Source: Neptunomonas marina
GTDB lineage: Bacteria; Pseudomonadota; Gammaproteobacteria; Pseudomonadales; Balneatricaceae
Direction of reading: 5' to 3'
NCBI RefSeq assembly: GCF_004005935.1
Contig: NZ_SACQ01000004.1
Span: 287,834 to 351,833, forward strand
DNA length: 64,000 nt
The stretch's first letter is position 1. The number at the start of each line of letters is the position of its first letter. This document shows positions 55,967 to 64,000 of this stretch, in pieces. The notes below the pieces were generated by a model that ran no database searches, was not told where the DNA came from, and was given only the letters and a program-made list of their open reading frames with translations. A program made the translations under genes and the position numbers.

Positions 55967-57766
55967 TTAACTATCTACTTTGAGTACGGCAAGGAACGCA
56001 TCTTGTGGGATCTCAACACTACCCACTTGCTTCATACGCTTCTTACCCTCTTTTTGCTTCTGCAACAGTTTCTTCTTACGGCTGACATCACCACCGTAAC
56101 ATTTTGCTGTCACGTTTTTACGCAGTGCTTTCACCGTTGTTCGCGCAATAACTTTACCGCCTAGCGCCGCCTGAATAGCAACATCGAACATCTGACGCGG
56201 AATAAGCTCTTTCATCTTTTCACACAACAGGCGGCCACGATATTGCGCATTATCACGGTGCAAAATCACCGCCAGAGCATCAACGCGATCACTGTTGATC
56301 AAAATATCCATGCGTACTAGCGATGCCGGGTCGAAACGGATGAAGTTATACTCCAATGACGCATAGCCTCGGCTAACCGACTTCAAACGATCAAAGAAGT
56401 CGAGCACAACTTCAGCCATAGGTAGCTCATAGGTGACTTGAACCTGCTGCCCAACAAACTGCATATTTTTCTGGATGCCACGCTTCTCAACACACAAGCC
56501 GATGACTTGGCCAAGATAGTCGTTAGGGACCAGAATATTGGCCTGAACAATAGGCTCGCGCATCTCTTTAATGCGTGCTGGATCAGGCAGTTTTGATGGG
56601 CTATCGATATAAACGACGTCACCGTTGTTTAACTCAATCTCGTAGATAACGGTTGGTGCTGTTGTAATCAGATCCAGATCATACTCACGCTCTAAACGTT
56701 CTTGAATGATCTCCATGTGTAACATGCCAAGGAAACCACAGCGGAAGCCAAAGCCAAGCGCATCAGAGGTTTCTGGCTCGAAGAACAGTGAAGCATCATT
56801 CAACGTCAGCTTGTCTAGCGCTTCACGGAAGTCTTCATAGTCATCTGAGCTGGTTGGGAAAAGCCCCGCATATACTTGCGGCTGAACCTTCTGGAAACCA
56901 GGTAAGCTCTCGACCTCTGGCGTTTTGGCGTGCGTAAGCGTATCGCCAACAGGTGCTCCGTGGATATCTTTGATACCGGCCACAACGAAGCCCACTTCAC
57001 CCGCTTTCAAAATACCGGTTTCGGTACGCTTAGGTGTGAAAATACCCGCTGAGTCAACTAAATGGGTCTGCCCCGTCGACTTCACCAAAATCTTATCTTT
57101 TTTGCGTAGCGTACCCTCTTTCACCCGCACCAGCGAGACGACACCTAGGTAGTTATCGAACCAAGAATCGATGATCAAAGCTTGCAACGGTGCATCGACA
57201 TCCCCCTCAGGCGCTGGGATCGTGTTAACTAAGGACTCTAATACGTCTTCGATACCTAAGCCGCTCTTAGCAGAACACGCGACAGCCTCCGTTGCATCAA
57301 TACCAATCACCTCTTCGATCTCGACTCTAACCCGATCCGGTTCAGCTTGCGGTAGATCCATTTTGTTCAAGACCGGCAGCACCTCAAGACCCTGCTCGAT
57401 GGCGGTATAACAGTTGGCTACGGACTGAGCTTCAACACCCTGTGCTGCATCGACAACCAGCAAGGCACCCTCACAAGCAGAGAGTGAACGCGACACTTCA
57501 TAGGAGAAGTCAACGTGCCCCGGTGTATCGATAAAGTTCAGCTGATACGTTTCACCATCTTTGGCTTTGTAGTTGAGCGTCACGCTCTGCGCTTTAATGG
57601 TGATGCCGCGCTCTCGTTCCAGTTCCATTGAGTCCAGTACTTGCGCAGCCATTTCGCGATCAGATAGGCCTCCGCAAGTTTGAATAAAGCGATCGGCCAA
57701 CGTCGACTTACCATGGTCAATGTGGGCAATGATGGAAAAGTTACGAATATGCTTAAGGTTACTCAC
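55967..57766 (-). CDS. lepA: Elongation factor 4 (LepA)
   Basis: The 599-residue translational GTPase back-translocates ribosomes. Start GTG 57766 ([22 protein letters not shown]) fits the family; an earlier start would add 14 residues. G1 [10 protein letters not shown]3 [13 protein letters not shown]4 [10 protein letters not shown] are present, and the C-terminal LepA-specific domain ends in [17 protein letters not shown]. Length equals the E. coli protein. It heads the operon that runs down to acpS. Confidence 0.97.
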   Translation of the reverse strand: MSNLKHIRNFSIIAHIDHGKSTLADRFIQTCGGLSDREMAAQVLDSMELERERGITIKAQSVTLNYKAKDGETYQLNFIDTPGHVDFSYEVSRSLSACEGALLVVDAAQGVEAQSVANCYTAIEQGLEVLPVLNKMDLPQAEPDRVRVEIEEVIGIDATEAVACSAKSGLGIEDVLESLVNTIPAPEGDVDAPLQALIIDSWFDNYLGVVSLVRVKEGTLRKKDKILVKSTGQTHLVDSAGIFTPKRTETGILKAGEVGFVVAGIKDIHGAPVGDTLTHAKTPEVESLPGFQKVQPQVYAGLFPTSSDDYEDFREALDKLTLNDASLFFEPETSDALGFGFRCGFLGMLHMEIIQERLEREYDLDLITTAPTVIYEIELNNGDVVYIDSPSKLPDPARIKEMREPIVQANILVPNDYLGQVIGLCVEKRGIQKNMQFVGQQVQVTYELPMAEVVLDFFDRLKSVSRGYASLEYNFIRFDPASLVRMDILINSDRVDALAVILHRDNAQYRGRLLCEKMKELIPRQMFDVAIQAALGGKVIARTTVKALRKNVTAKCYGGDVSRKKKLLQKQKEGKKRMKQVGSVEIPQDAFLAVLKVDS

Positions 57767-57863
57767 AGCGATTAAAATCTCGACGTTGGAACTGGAAAAA
57801 TGCAACACGCAAGGACGCGCAATTCTAGCCTATTTGGGGGGTAACGGCTATCTAACCATAAAG

Positions 57864-57887
57864 AAAAACACCCCTGAGCGGGGTGTT
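57864..57887 (-). terminator. Rho-independent terminator after degQ/mucD
   Basis: An 8-bp stem AACACCCC / GGGGTGTT with a 5-nt loop, read leftward, is followed by TTTTTC. It lies 12 nt past the degQ/mucD stop and separates the rpoE operon from lepA. Confidence 0.88.
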
Positions 57888-57898
57888 AATAAATTCGT

Positions 57899-59308
57899 TT
57901 AGTTCTTGCTACTCAATCGCAGCGGAATAAACAGCGGACTACCCCTGCGCACGATCCGCATCGGAACAGATCGGTTCGCCGGCAAGTCTCTCACTAAACT
58001 GGCAAACTGATGTGCCGACTCGACACGCTCGCCGTTAAGCATCGTGATCACATCACCTGACACTAACCCCGCTGCAGAACCAGCACCCGACATAACGCGC
58101 TGAATCACAACGCCATCACGGACATTCCATTTGTTCTTCTGCTCATCGGTCAGATCTGCCACAACGATATTCAAACGATTACCCGACGGTGCAACAGACC
58201 CGCTGGACTCCGCCCTTGCCTGCTCATTCGTACCAGGAAGTAGCCCCAGCTCGACTTTCAAGCGACGAGTTTCTCCAGAGCGAACCAACTCGACATTCAC
58301 TTTGGAGCCTGGGGATAAGCGCCCTACCTGATGCGGTAGATCAGAGGACAATACAATCGGTTTGCCATTGAAGCGTTGGATAATATCGCCTTCTCTAAAA
58401 CCTGCAGCTTCTGCGGGGCTATTCGGTAGCACCTTCGCTACAAGCGCACCCGCAGGCTTATCCAGCCCGAATGACTCAGCCAAGTCTTTATTCACTTCTT
58501 GAATAACGACACCCAGCCAACCACGGCTCACATACCCATCAGACTTTAGCTGCTCGGCAACCCCCATAGCCACGTCGATAGGAATCGCAAAGGATAACCC
58601 CATAAAACCACCTGAGCGCGTATAGATTTGCGAGTTTATACCCACGACCTCACCATCCAAATTAAACAACGGGCCGCCGGAGTTACCAGGGTTGATAGCC
58701 ACATCTGTCTGGATAAAAGGTACATAATTTTCGTTCGCTAACGCACGCCCAGTCGCACTCACGATGCCGGAAGTCACCGTGTGATCAAAACCAAACGGTG
58801 AACCAATCGCTAGTACCCACTCGCCTTGCTCCAACTCGCTAGAGTCACCAATATCAACCGCCGGTAAATTGTTGGCATCAATTTTAAGCAGCGCAACATC
58901 AGAGCGCTCATCAGACCCAACCACTTCAGCTTCTAATTCGCGGCGATCGTTTAGACGGACAATCACCTGCTCAGCCCCTTTAATGACATGGTGATTCGTC
59001 AAGATATAGCCATCAGAACTGATGACGAAGCCAGACCCCAACGACTGAGGCGTTTTACGCTGCCCACCACCGTCACCAAACTGCTCGGGAATACGGAAAA
59101 AGTGACGGAAGATCTCTGGAATTTCTTCGCCATCGGGCGTGCGAAACTCAAGCCCTCCGCGACTAGGCGCGCTTTGCACGGTACTGATATTAACAACCGA
59201 TGGCGCAGTATCTTTCACCAACCCAGTAAAATCTGGCAAATCAGCCTGAACACTTGGGGCTAACATTAACGTGACGGAGACACATAAAGTGGAAATTAAA
59301 CGTTTCAT
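57899..59308 (-). CDS. mucD: Do-family periplasmic serine protease (DegQ/MucD)
   Basis: The 469-residue protein (ATG 59308; a TTG at 59317 is a weaker option) is a periplasmic quality-control protease. It has a signal peptide (MKRLISTLCVSVTLMLAPSVQA), a trypsin-like domain with the triad His 107 (TNHHVIKG), Asp 137 (RSDVALL) and Ser 210 (NPGNSGGPL), and two PDZ domains (about 260-350 and 370-465). It ends the rpoE operon, where MucD in Pseudomonas limits sigma-factor activation. The first PDZ shows GWLGVVIQEV. Confidence 0.95.
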   Translation of the reverse strand: MKRLISTLCVSVTLMLAPSVQADLPDFTGLVKDTAPSVVNISTVQSAPSRGGLEFRTPDGEEIPEIFRHFFRIPEQFGDGGGQRKTPQSLGSGFVISSDGYILTNHHVIKGAEQVIVRLNDRRELEAEVVGSDERSDVALLKIDANNLPAVDIGDSSELEQGEWVLAIGSPFGFDHTVTSGIVSATGRALANENYVPFIQTDVAINPGNSGGPLFNLDGEVVGINSQIYTRSGGFMGLSFAIPIDVAMGVAEQLKSDGYVSRGWLGVVIQEVNKDLAESFGLDKPAGALVAKVLPNSPAEAAGFREGDIIQRFNGKPIVLSSDLPHQVGRLSPGSKVNVELVRSGETRRLKVELGLLPGTNEQARAESSGSVAPSGNRLNIVVADLTDEQKNKWNVRDGVVIQRVMSGAGSAAGLVSGDVITMLNGERVESAHQFASLVRDLPANRSVPMRIVRRGSPLFIPLRLSSKN

Positions 59309-59333
59309 CGCTCTCAATCCCTACAACTTGTAG

Positions 59334-59780
59334 CTACTTTGCTTGATAAACTCTAAGAAGTACCGGCTGGTACTGGTGAGCTGAGGTACTTTCGCGTTGG
59401 TTCAACACGCGGTTAATGACAAAACCAACTAAAAGACCAGCCATAGACAAACCTATTAAGCCAGCCTCGTCTAACCCCACGGTAAAACCTGTGAGGGCAA
59501 ATGCCATCATAAGAACGAGGGGCATCAAATAAACCAAGGCGGAAGCTAAAACGAACCGGCCTTCTTCGATACCAACAACGACTTTATCGCCAATCCGAAC
59601 AGCTTTTTGGTCTGGGTTGATCACTGGTACATCTACCCACTTAGAACTCGCCCACTCGGCGACCGACTTTTGCCCACAAGAAGCACTCGCATGGCACTGG
59701 GCACAGGCAGAAGTCCGAGCAGATCTCACTACAACCTGCCCTCCTTCAATGCCTACGACTTCAACAGTCTCTTCAATCAT
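59334..59780 (-). CDS. rseC: SoxR-reducing / RseC-MucC family protein
   Basis: The 148-residue inner-membrane protein starts at ATG 59780, one base after the RseA-like stop (TAAGATG); a longer reading would overlap that gene. The N-terminal cytoplasmic part carries a Cys-rich motif ACAQCHASASCGQK, with three closely spaced cysteines plus one, and two transmembrane helices follow (about 75-95 and 100-120). RseC/MucC works with the sigma-E operon and SoxR reduction. It links the anti-sigma gene and the protease gene, as in the algU-mucABCD order. Confidence 0.92.
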   Translation of the reverse strand: MIEETVEVVGIEGGQVVVRSARTSACAQCHASASCGQKSVAEWASSKWVDVPVINPDQKAVRIGDKVVVGIEEGRFVLASALVYLMPLVLMMAFALTGFTVGLDEAGLIGLSMAGLLVGFVINRVLNQRESTSAHQYQPVLLRVYQAK

Positions 59781-59781
59781 C

Positions 59782-60642
59782 TTAGTGGACAGACTTAACA
59801 GATGATGCAATCCGATCAGCGATCATAAGTGGGACATCGCCGACAACAGTCACGAAGCAGTCAGATTTGCGTTTACCCACAGCCACATAGCTTTGCGCTT
59901 GTGTCACACCCTCTGGCGCAGCTTGGCGCCCTAGTGGCTCAACGCTAACGGAGATCGTATTCTTGCCGTTGCTATACAGCATCACTTCAGAGTAAGGCAG
60001 CACTTCGTGCTTCACACGAGTAAAACCTTCCGGCATCCACAAGGTTTCCCACTCTGGCTGATCCGCTTTCTCGAGCAAATGCTGATGTTGGTCGATGTAA
60101 CGACTCAAGCCTTGGGACAAGCGCAGAACTTCGGGCTCAGATCCAACGCTGATATTCTTTTGGTTTAAACCCGAATAGGTCGCGCCATACTGTGTACGCA
60201 CCACATCACTAGAGCCTTGAACGCTTGGAATCGTATAGGCCTGCTGAAACTGCGAGCTTGAAGAGCCATCATTCGCATTGTAGGCTTGCCCGCCTAAGAT
60301 AACGACGGCAGTAACAGATGCAGCCATAGCCATACTCGCAAACGGCTTCCACCATGTTTTAGCTGTTGATTCATTCGCCTCACTAGTCAGCTCGCCTACC
60401 TGTTCCTCGTGGTATGCTGGCTCAGCATCAATAGCGGCAGAGATATTCGCAACAAAGCTGCCGCGATCAGCAATTGGCGCGACATCTGCTCCCTGAAGAG
60501 CCTGCTGAGCTAAATGGTAGCGTTGCCATTTGTCAGCCAGCTGTTGCTCGTTTGCACAACGCTCAACAACGCGGCGTGCTTCAAAAGGCGTAGCTTCTCC
60601 ATCCATCGTCGCAGATAGCGACTCAAAAGACTCCTCGTGCAT
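59782..60642 (-). CDS. Fused sigma-E anti-sigma factor: RseA/MucA with RseB/MucB C-terminal domain
   Basis: The 286-residue protein has an RseA N-terminal sigma-binding domain (about 1-75: ESLSATMDGEATPFEARRVV, WQRYHLAQQAL), one transmembrane helix (about 98-118), a periplasmic linker with a MucA-like stretch (LRLSQGLSRYIDQHQ, about 173-187) and, at 197-285, a domain matching the RseB/MucB C-terminal domain: WMPEGFTRV, VMLYSNGKNTISVSVEP and FVTVVGDVPLMIADRIASSV. The large LolA-like N-terminal half of RseB is missing, and no separate rseB occurs; rseC follows directly. In known systems the small RseB domain contacts the RseA periplasmic part, so the fusion places it in cis. Function is inferred. 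Confidence 0.85.
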   Translation of the reverse strand: MHEESFESLSATMDGEATPFEARRVVERCANEQQLADKWQRYHLAQQALQGADVAPIADRGSFVANISAAIDAEPAYHEEQVGELTSEANESTAKTWWKPFASMAMAASVTAVVILGGQAYNANDGSSSSQFQQAYTIPSVQGSSDVVRTQYGATYSGLNQKNISVGSEPEVLRLSQGLSRYIDQHQHLLEKADQPEWETLWMPEGFTRVKHEVLPYSEVMLYSNGKNTISVSVEPLGRQAAPEGVTQAQSYVAVGKRKSDCFVTVVGDVPLMIADRIASSVKSVH

Positions 60643-60681
60643 TACCTTACCCTCAGTTACACATCAGTTTTACGGACAGCA

Positions 60682-61269
60682 TCAGTTGATTAACGGTGCT
60701 ATCTCTTTATCAATTGCTTCCCTAGCTCGGAAAATTCGCGATCTAACTGTACCAACAGGACAATCCATCACCGTCGCGATATCTTCATAGCTCATTCCTT
60801 CGAACTCACGCAATGTCAAAGCAGCGCGCAAATCTTCTGGAAGCTGATCCAACGCGCGCTTAACCGTATTATTTAACTCGTCACGGAATAGACTATTCTC
60901 AGGGTTCTCGAGTTCCCTTAATTCGTTATTATCGCCATCAAAATATTCCGCATCACTGGCATCTACATCCACATCAGGAGGCCTACGGCTGCGCGAGACT
61001 AGGTGATTTTTCGCGGTGTTAATCGCGATTCGATAAAGCCATGTATAAAAAGCACTGTCTCCACGAAACCTAGGAAGCGCACGATATGCTTTGATAAAAG
61101 CCTCTTGAGCAATATCCATAGCTTCATGTTGGTCATATACATACCGGCTTACCAACCCGATGATTTTATGTTGATATTTGCCCACTAACAGATCGAAAGC
61201 ACGCTTGTCTCCGGCCTGTACTCGCTTAACCAAATGCTGGTCTATCTCTGCTTGATTCTCGTTGGACAC
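60682..61269 (-). CDS. rpoE: Envelope stress sigma factor RpoE (AlgU)
   Basis: The 195-residue ECF sigma factor starts best at GTG 61269, where AAGGA lies 6 nt upstream; two further in-frame starts lie upstream. Region 2 includes RAFDLLVGKYQHKIIGLVSRYVYD and DIAQEAFIKAYRALPRFRGDSAFYTWLYRIAINTAKNHL in blocks, and region 4 has LREFEGMSYEDIATVMDCPVGTVRSRIFRAREAID. The protein is of sigma-E/AlgU type. It heads the operon with the RseA/B fusion, rseC and mucD and is preceded by a sigma-E type promoter. Confidence 0.96.
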   Translation of the reverse strand: MSNENQAEIDQHLVKRVQAGDKRAFDLLVGKYQHKIIGLVSRYVYDQHEAMDIAQEAFIKAYRALPRFRGDSAFYTWLYRIAINTAKNHLVSRSRRPPDVDVDASDAEYFDGDNNELRELENPENSLFRDELNNTVKRALDQLPEDLRAALTLREFEGMSYEDIATVMDCPVGTVRSRIFRAREAIDKEIAPLIN

Positions 61270-61382
61270 CACCAATCCTTAAAAATACCAAAACCTTTTT
61301 ATATGACATTGAGCAGCGTTTATGAAGCGTTCGCGCCAGACGAGCCTCTAATTTCGCTTTTGCCCGTCTTTTTATGTGGTTT

Positions 61383-61411
61383 TTCAGATGGCGAATTTCA
61401 ACTTTAGTTCC
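61383..61411 (-). promoter_or_regulatory. Sigma-E autoregulated promoter of rpoE
   Basis: Read leftward, GGAACTA (61411-61405), a 16-bp spacer and TCTGAA (61388-61383) closely match the sigma-E/AlgU consensus GGAACTT-N16-TCTGA. It lies about 115 nt before the rpoE start. Autoregulation is expected from the family. Confidence 0.8.
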
Positions 61412-61490
61412 TTAATTTAAAGAGAAATTTCTGCCCCAGCAGGTTGTTAATGGGCATAATATGGTCAGGGTAAATAGTAATGGAGTGAAT

Positions 61491-63080
61491 ATGACGCACG
61501 AATATGACGTTTTGATCATTGGCAGTGGCGCAGCAGGATTAACAACTGCGCTCAAGCTAGCGGACAAAGCACGCGTTGCAGTGTTGAGTAAAGGCTACTT
61601 AACGAGCGGGTCAACTTGGCTGGCTCAAGGAGGGGTAGCTGCCGTTCTGACACCGGAAGACACCTTCAATAACCACGTAAATGATACGCTGGTTGCAGGC
61701 GGACGCCTGAGCAACCCAGATGCGGTGGCTTTTACCGTAGAGCATGGGCCCGACGCGATCAATTGGCTTATTGAGCAAGGCGTTCCGTTTACGAAAGAAC
61801 AAGAGCTCTACCACTTGACCAAAGAGGGAGGCCACTCCCACCGCAGAATTATTCACGCAGCCGATGCCACCGGAAAAGCAATTCAAGAAACGCTTGTGGA
61901 TAAGGCACAACATCACCCAAACATCACCTTATTTGAGCACTACACCGCGATCGACCTAATCACTCGGCGTAAGCTAAAACTTGCAAACAACCGATGCGTC
62001 GGCGCCTATGTATTAAACACCCTGACCGGGCATGTTGAGACCTTTCAAGCACCGAACGTTGTGTTAGCAACAGGAGGCGCATCAAAGGCATATCTTTACA
62101 CTAGCAACTCAGATGGAGCCAGTGGCGATGGGATCGCGATGGCTTGGCGTGCGGGCTGCCGTGTTGCAAATATGGAGTTTAATCAGTTTCATCCGACCTG
62201 CCTTTACCACCCAGATGCAGGCTCGTTTCTAATCACGGAAGCGGTACGTGGCGAGGGAGGAAAACTACTTCTGCCCAACGGCGAGCGATTTATGCAGAAT
62301 TTCGATGATCGCGCAGAGTTAGCCCCTCGTGATATCGTCGCTCGAGCTATTGATCATGAAATGAAACGCTTAGGATGCGACTGCGTTTACCTAGATATCT
62401 CGCATAAGCCAAAGTCCTTTCTAGTCGAACACTTTCCAACTATCTATGAAAAGTGTCTTGCGCTAGGGATCGATATCACCAAAGAACCAATACCGGTTGT
62501 GCCCGCAGCCCACTATACATGCGGAGGAGTTGTAAGTAATAGCGCAGGGCAAACCGATCTTAAAGGCCTTTATGCAATAGGAGAAACTGCGTTTACCGGC
62601 CTGCATGGTGCAAACCGCCTCGCTTCAAACTCTCTGCTCGAATGCGTTGTTTATGCCACTGCCGCAGCGGATGCTATTCATCAAGAGCTAGGTGCCCTAG
62701 AGGCCTCTTTGACGATCCCAACTTGGGATGAGTCTCAAGTAACCGACTCGGATGAAGATGTTATCATCTCACACAATTGGGATGAGCTAAGACGCTTCAT
62801 GTGGGACTATGTCGGCATCGTCAGAAGCAAGAAGCGCCTTCAACGAGCTCAGCATCGTGTTGATCTGCTGCAATCAGAGATTACCGAGTATTATTCAAAC
62901 TATAAGGTTAGCAAAGACCTTCTCGAGCTAAGAAACCTTGCACTAGTATCCGAGCTGATTATTCGGTCTGCCGCACTGCGCAAAGAGAGCAGAGGCTTAC
63001 ATTACACGATTGATCACCCTAACCTTGCGGCTGAGGCACGAGATACAATTCTGGTACCGATCAACTTTGATTGGACATAG
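61491..63080 (+). CDS. nadB: L-aspartate oxidase
   Basis: The 529-residue flavoenzyme oxidises aspartate to iminoaspartate for NAD synthesis. ATG 61491 ([24 protein letters not shown], an FAD-binding GxGxxG) is chosen; a GTG-led frame further upstream adds ten residues. [42 protein letters not shown] and the C-terminal [36 protein letters not shown] are diagnostic. The adjacency to rpoE and sdhE is common in this group. Its 3' end overlaps the convergent ygfX by 20 nt. Confidence 0.97.
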   Translation: MTHEYDVLIIGSGAAGLTTALKLADKARVAVLSKGYLTSGSTWLAQGGVAAVLTPEDTFNNHVNDTLVAGGRLSNPDAVAFTVEHGPDAINWLIEQGVPFTKEQELYHLTKEGGHSHRRIIHAADATGKAIQETLVDKAQHHPNITLFEHYTAIDLITRRKLKLANNRCVGAYVLNTLTGHVETFQAPNVVLATGGASKAYLYTSNSDGASGDGIAMAWRAGCRVANMEFNQFHPTCLYHPDAGSFLITEAVRGEGGKLLLPNGERFMQNFDDRAELAPRDIVARAIDHEMKRLGCDCVYLDISHKPKSFLVEHFPTIYEKCLALGIDITKEPIPVVPAAHYTCGGVVSNSAGQTDLKGLYAIGETAFTGLHGANRLASNSLLECVVYATAAADAIHQELGALEASLTIPTWDESQVTDSDEDVIISHNWDELRRFMWDYVGIVRSKKRLQRAQHRVDLLQSEITEYYSNYKVSKDLLELRNLALVSELIIRSAALRKESRGLHYTIDHPNLAAEARDTILVPINFDWT

Positions 63081-63504
63081 CAGGTTTCGAGCCTAGAGAT
63101 AAAGAGCCGCTTCGTGCGGCTATTCGAATACGTCGATAAAGGTGGCTGGATGTTGAGTCGAAGTAGATAGGTAGCTCACATCGCCTTCCCTCAGCAGTTT
63201 TCAAGTAAAACGTTACGCTCCATGGACGAAGCGCTACTGCGTAGATCTGTTTGATATCCTGAGAGCCCCCTTCAACACTGTGAAGGGCTAGCTTGTGACG
63301 ATCTAAGTGCCAAATAAAGCGCACATAACGTTGTCGTTCTACACAAGCGTAACTAAAAGCCCAGAGAAGTAGTGCGAGCCGCAATTTAATTGACGAATCA
63401 AAAGAGCTAAACAATACAAGCAAGGATACCACTATAAGTATCCCTGCTTGCGCATTAGCGAGAAAGCTGGAGGGCTTTAAAGTCGCATCAATGGGGTTGA
63501 ACAC
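63061..63504 (-). CDS. YgfX family membrane protein
   Basis: The protein of about 147 residues is read from GTG 63504 and overlaps the 3' end of sdhE by 17 nt. Two transmembrane helices lie near the N-terminus ([20 protein letters not shown] and [18 protein letters not shown]), followed by a soluble part with [14 protein letters not shown] and [25 protein letters not shown]. This matches YgfX, which pairs with SdhE (YgfX/CptA with YgfY/CptB in E. coli). The start is uncertain because an upstream ATG at 63627 would run through most of sdhE. Confidence 0.75.
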   Translation of the reverse strand: MFNPIDATLKPSSFLANAQAGILIVVSLLVLFSSFDSSIKLRLALLLWAFSYACVERQRYVRFIWHLDRHKLALHSVEGGSQDIKQIYAVALRPWSVTFYLKTAEGRRCELPIYFDSTSSHLYRRIRIAARSGSLSLGSKPAMSNQS

Positions 63505-63742
63505 GATCAAGTATAATACGCACGATACGTTTATGGTCTGGATTCTCAGGCACTTCCCTCTCCATAAGCCATACGAAAAGGTCTTGATCTTCGCACGCCA
63601 ACAGGTCAACAAAACGCTTTTGGTCATCGAGATTTAAGTCTCGAAAAGCTTCGTTTACAAAAGGTACAAAAAGCACATCAAGCTCCAGCATTCCGCGGCG
63701 GCTTTGCCAAGCAAGTTTTCTAATATCTTCTTCTGTATACAT
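63488..63742 (-). CDS. sdhE: FAD assembly factor SdhE
   Basis: The 84-residue protein starts at ATG 63742 with AAGGA 7 nt upstream. It carries the RGxxE motif in AWQSRRGMLELDVLFVPFV and LLACEDQDLFVWLM, both diagnostic of SdhE/YgfY, which promotes covalent flavinylation of succinate dehydrogenase SdhA. It is co-transcribed with ygfX. nadB, also a flavoprotein of the SdhA family, lies next door. Confidence 0.93.
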   Translation of the reverse strand: MYTEEDIRKLAWQSRRGMLELDVLFVPFVNEAFRDLNLDDQKRFVDLLACEDQDLFVWLMEREVPENPDHKRIVRIILDRVQPH

Positions 63743-63866
63743 TTTTGTGTCCTTAAATGATGTGCGACTATTAAACAATAATTTGGTTAGCTCTGAAAGT
63801 ACGAGTGAACTCAGCTTACAGTTCAGATAGCAGCTATCATCTTTTATTTTTTCTAGACAATATAAA

Positions 63867-63894
63867 AAGCCCCGACCGTTACCGATCAGGGCTT
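63867..63894 (-). terminator. rRNA operon terminator
   Basis: Read leftward, AAGCCC-TGATCG pairs with CGGTCG-GGGCTT (12 bp with two G-U pairs) around a 4-nt loop, followed by TTTTTATA. It lies 9 nt past the 5S rRNA 3' end. Confidence 0.88.
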
Positions 63895-63903
63895 CCTAAT
63901 TAA

Positions 63904-64000
63904 AAGCTTGGCGATGTCCTACTCTCACATGGGGAAACCCCACACTACCATCGGCGCTAAATCGTTTCACTTCTGAGTTCGGGATGGGATCAGGTGGGTC
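63904..64000 (-). rRNA. rrf: 5S ribosomal RNA, 3' part (cut by window edge)
   Basis: Read leftward from the edge, the sequence contains CCGAACTCAGAAGTGAAAC, GCCGATGGTAGTGTGGGG and CATGTGAGAGTAGGACATCG, all conserved 5S rRNA segments. About 97 nt are visible; the 5' end, and presumably 23S and 16S rRNA, lie beyond the right edge. The 3' end is placed by comparison with the E. coli end GCCAGGCAT. Confidence 0.95.

Noticed and set aside
63105..63121. Terminator AGCCGC-N5-GCGGCT inside the ygfX 3' end
   Set aside because: No T-run on either strand and it lies in coding sequence; not called.
63505..63627. Longer ygfX start at 63627
   Set aside because: Would overlap nearly half of sdhE and lacks family similarity; the later GTG is preferred.

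Overview
The window looks like a chromosomal segment of a marine gammaproteobacterium, most likely from the Oceanospirillales/Oceanospirillaceae neighbourhood. This is an inference from gene content and order: accBC next to aroQ, dusB-fis-purH-purD, relA-mazG, lepA-lepB-rnc-era-recO-pdxJ-acpS, an algU/muc-type rpoE operon, nadB with sdhE-ygfX, and an XrtA-type exopolysaccharide locus. No phage, insertion sequence, integron, CRISPR array or tRNA was seen. Coding density is high and the genes read as intact.

Layout. 1-3634 (minus) holds the end of an XrtA/PEP-CTERM exopolysaccharide locus: tyrosine autokinase (cut by the window edge), chain-length protein, outer-membrane export lipoprotein and a LuxI/GNAT-like acyltransferase. 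4059-5846 (minus) is an orphan ParA ATPase with a DUF2333 membrane protein. 6162-14605 (plus) is housekeeping: aroQ, accB, accC, prmA, a zinc-ribbon membrane protein, dusB, fis, purH, purD. 14752-18359 holds three convergent genes whose proteins share one C-terminal NTF2/Cds6-like domain, one of them an L,D-transpeptidase. 18741-22984 is a branched-chain amino acid catabolic operon (leucine dehydrogenase, E1alpha, E1beta, E2). 23165-27919 is the PrkA-YeaH-SpoVR stress module. 28006-33667 has a HIT protein, a candidate structured small RNA, argO/argP, a short-form Pta with AckA, and a GAF-GGDEF diguanylate cyclase.

33694-44690 (minus) carries an SGNH esterase, rlmB, hemH, adk, ppc, a small membrane protein, mazG, relA and cysM. 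45118-47463 holds small accessory genes (zinc ribbon, lipoprotein, spermidine synthase-like, phhB, thioredoxin-like). 47482-51290 is a glycine betaine/proline ABC transporter (proX-proW-proV on minus) with a divergent MarR regulator and a strong palindromic operator candidate between them. 51295-57766 (minus) is the lepA-lepB-DUF4845-rnc-era-recO-pdxJ-acpS operon. 57899-61269 (minus) is the envelope stress operon rpoE - rseA/rseB fusion - rseC - mucD/degQ, with a near-consensus sigma-E promoter in front. nadB (plus) converges on ygfX-sdhE (minus), and the right edge is the 3' end of a 5S rRNA gene on the minus strand with its terminator.

Most unusual items: an anti-sigma factor that fuses RseA to only the C-terminal domain of RseB, with no stand-alone rseB; a candidate sRNA at about 28451-28618; the three-gene family with a shared C-terminal domain; and a shared dyad in front of the export and acyltransferase genes of the exopolysaccharide locus. 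None of these has been checked by database search.
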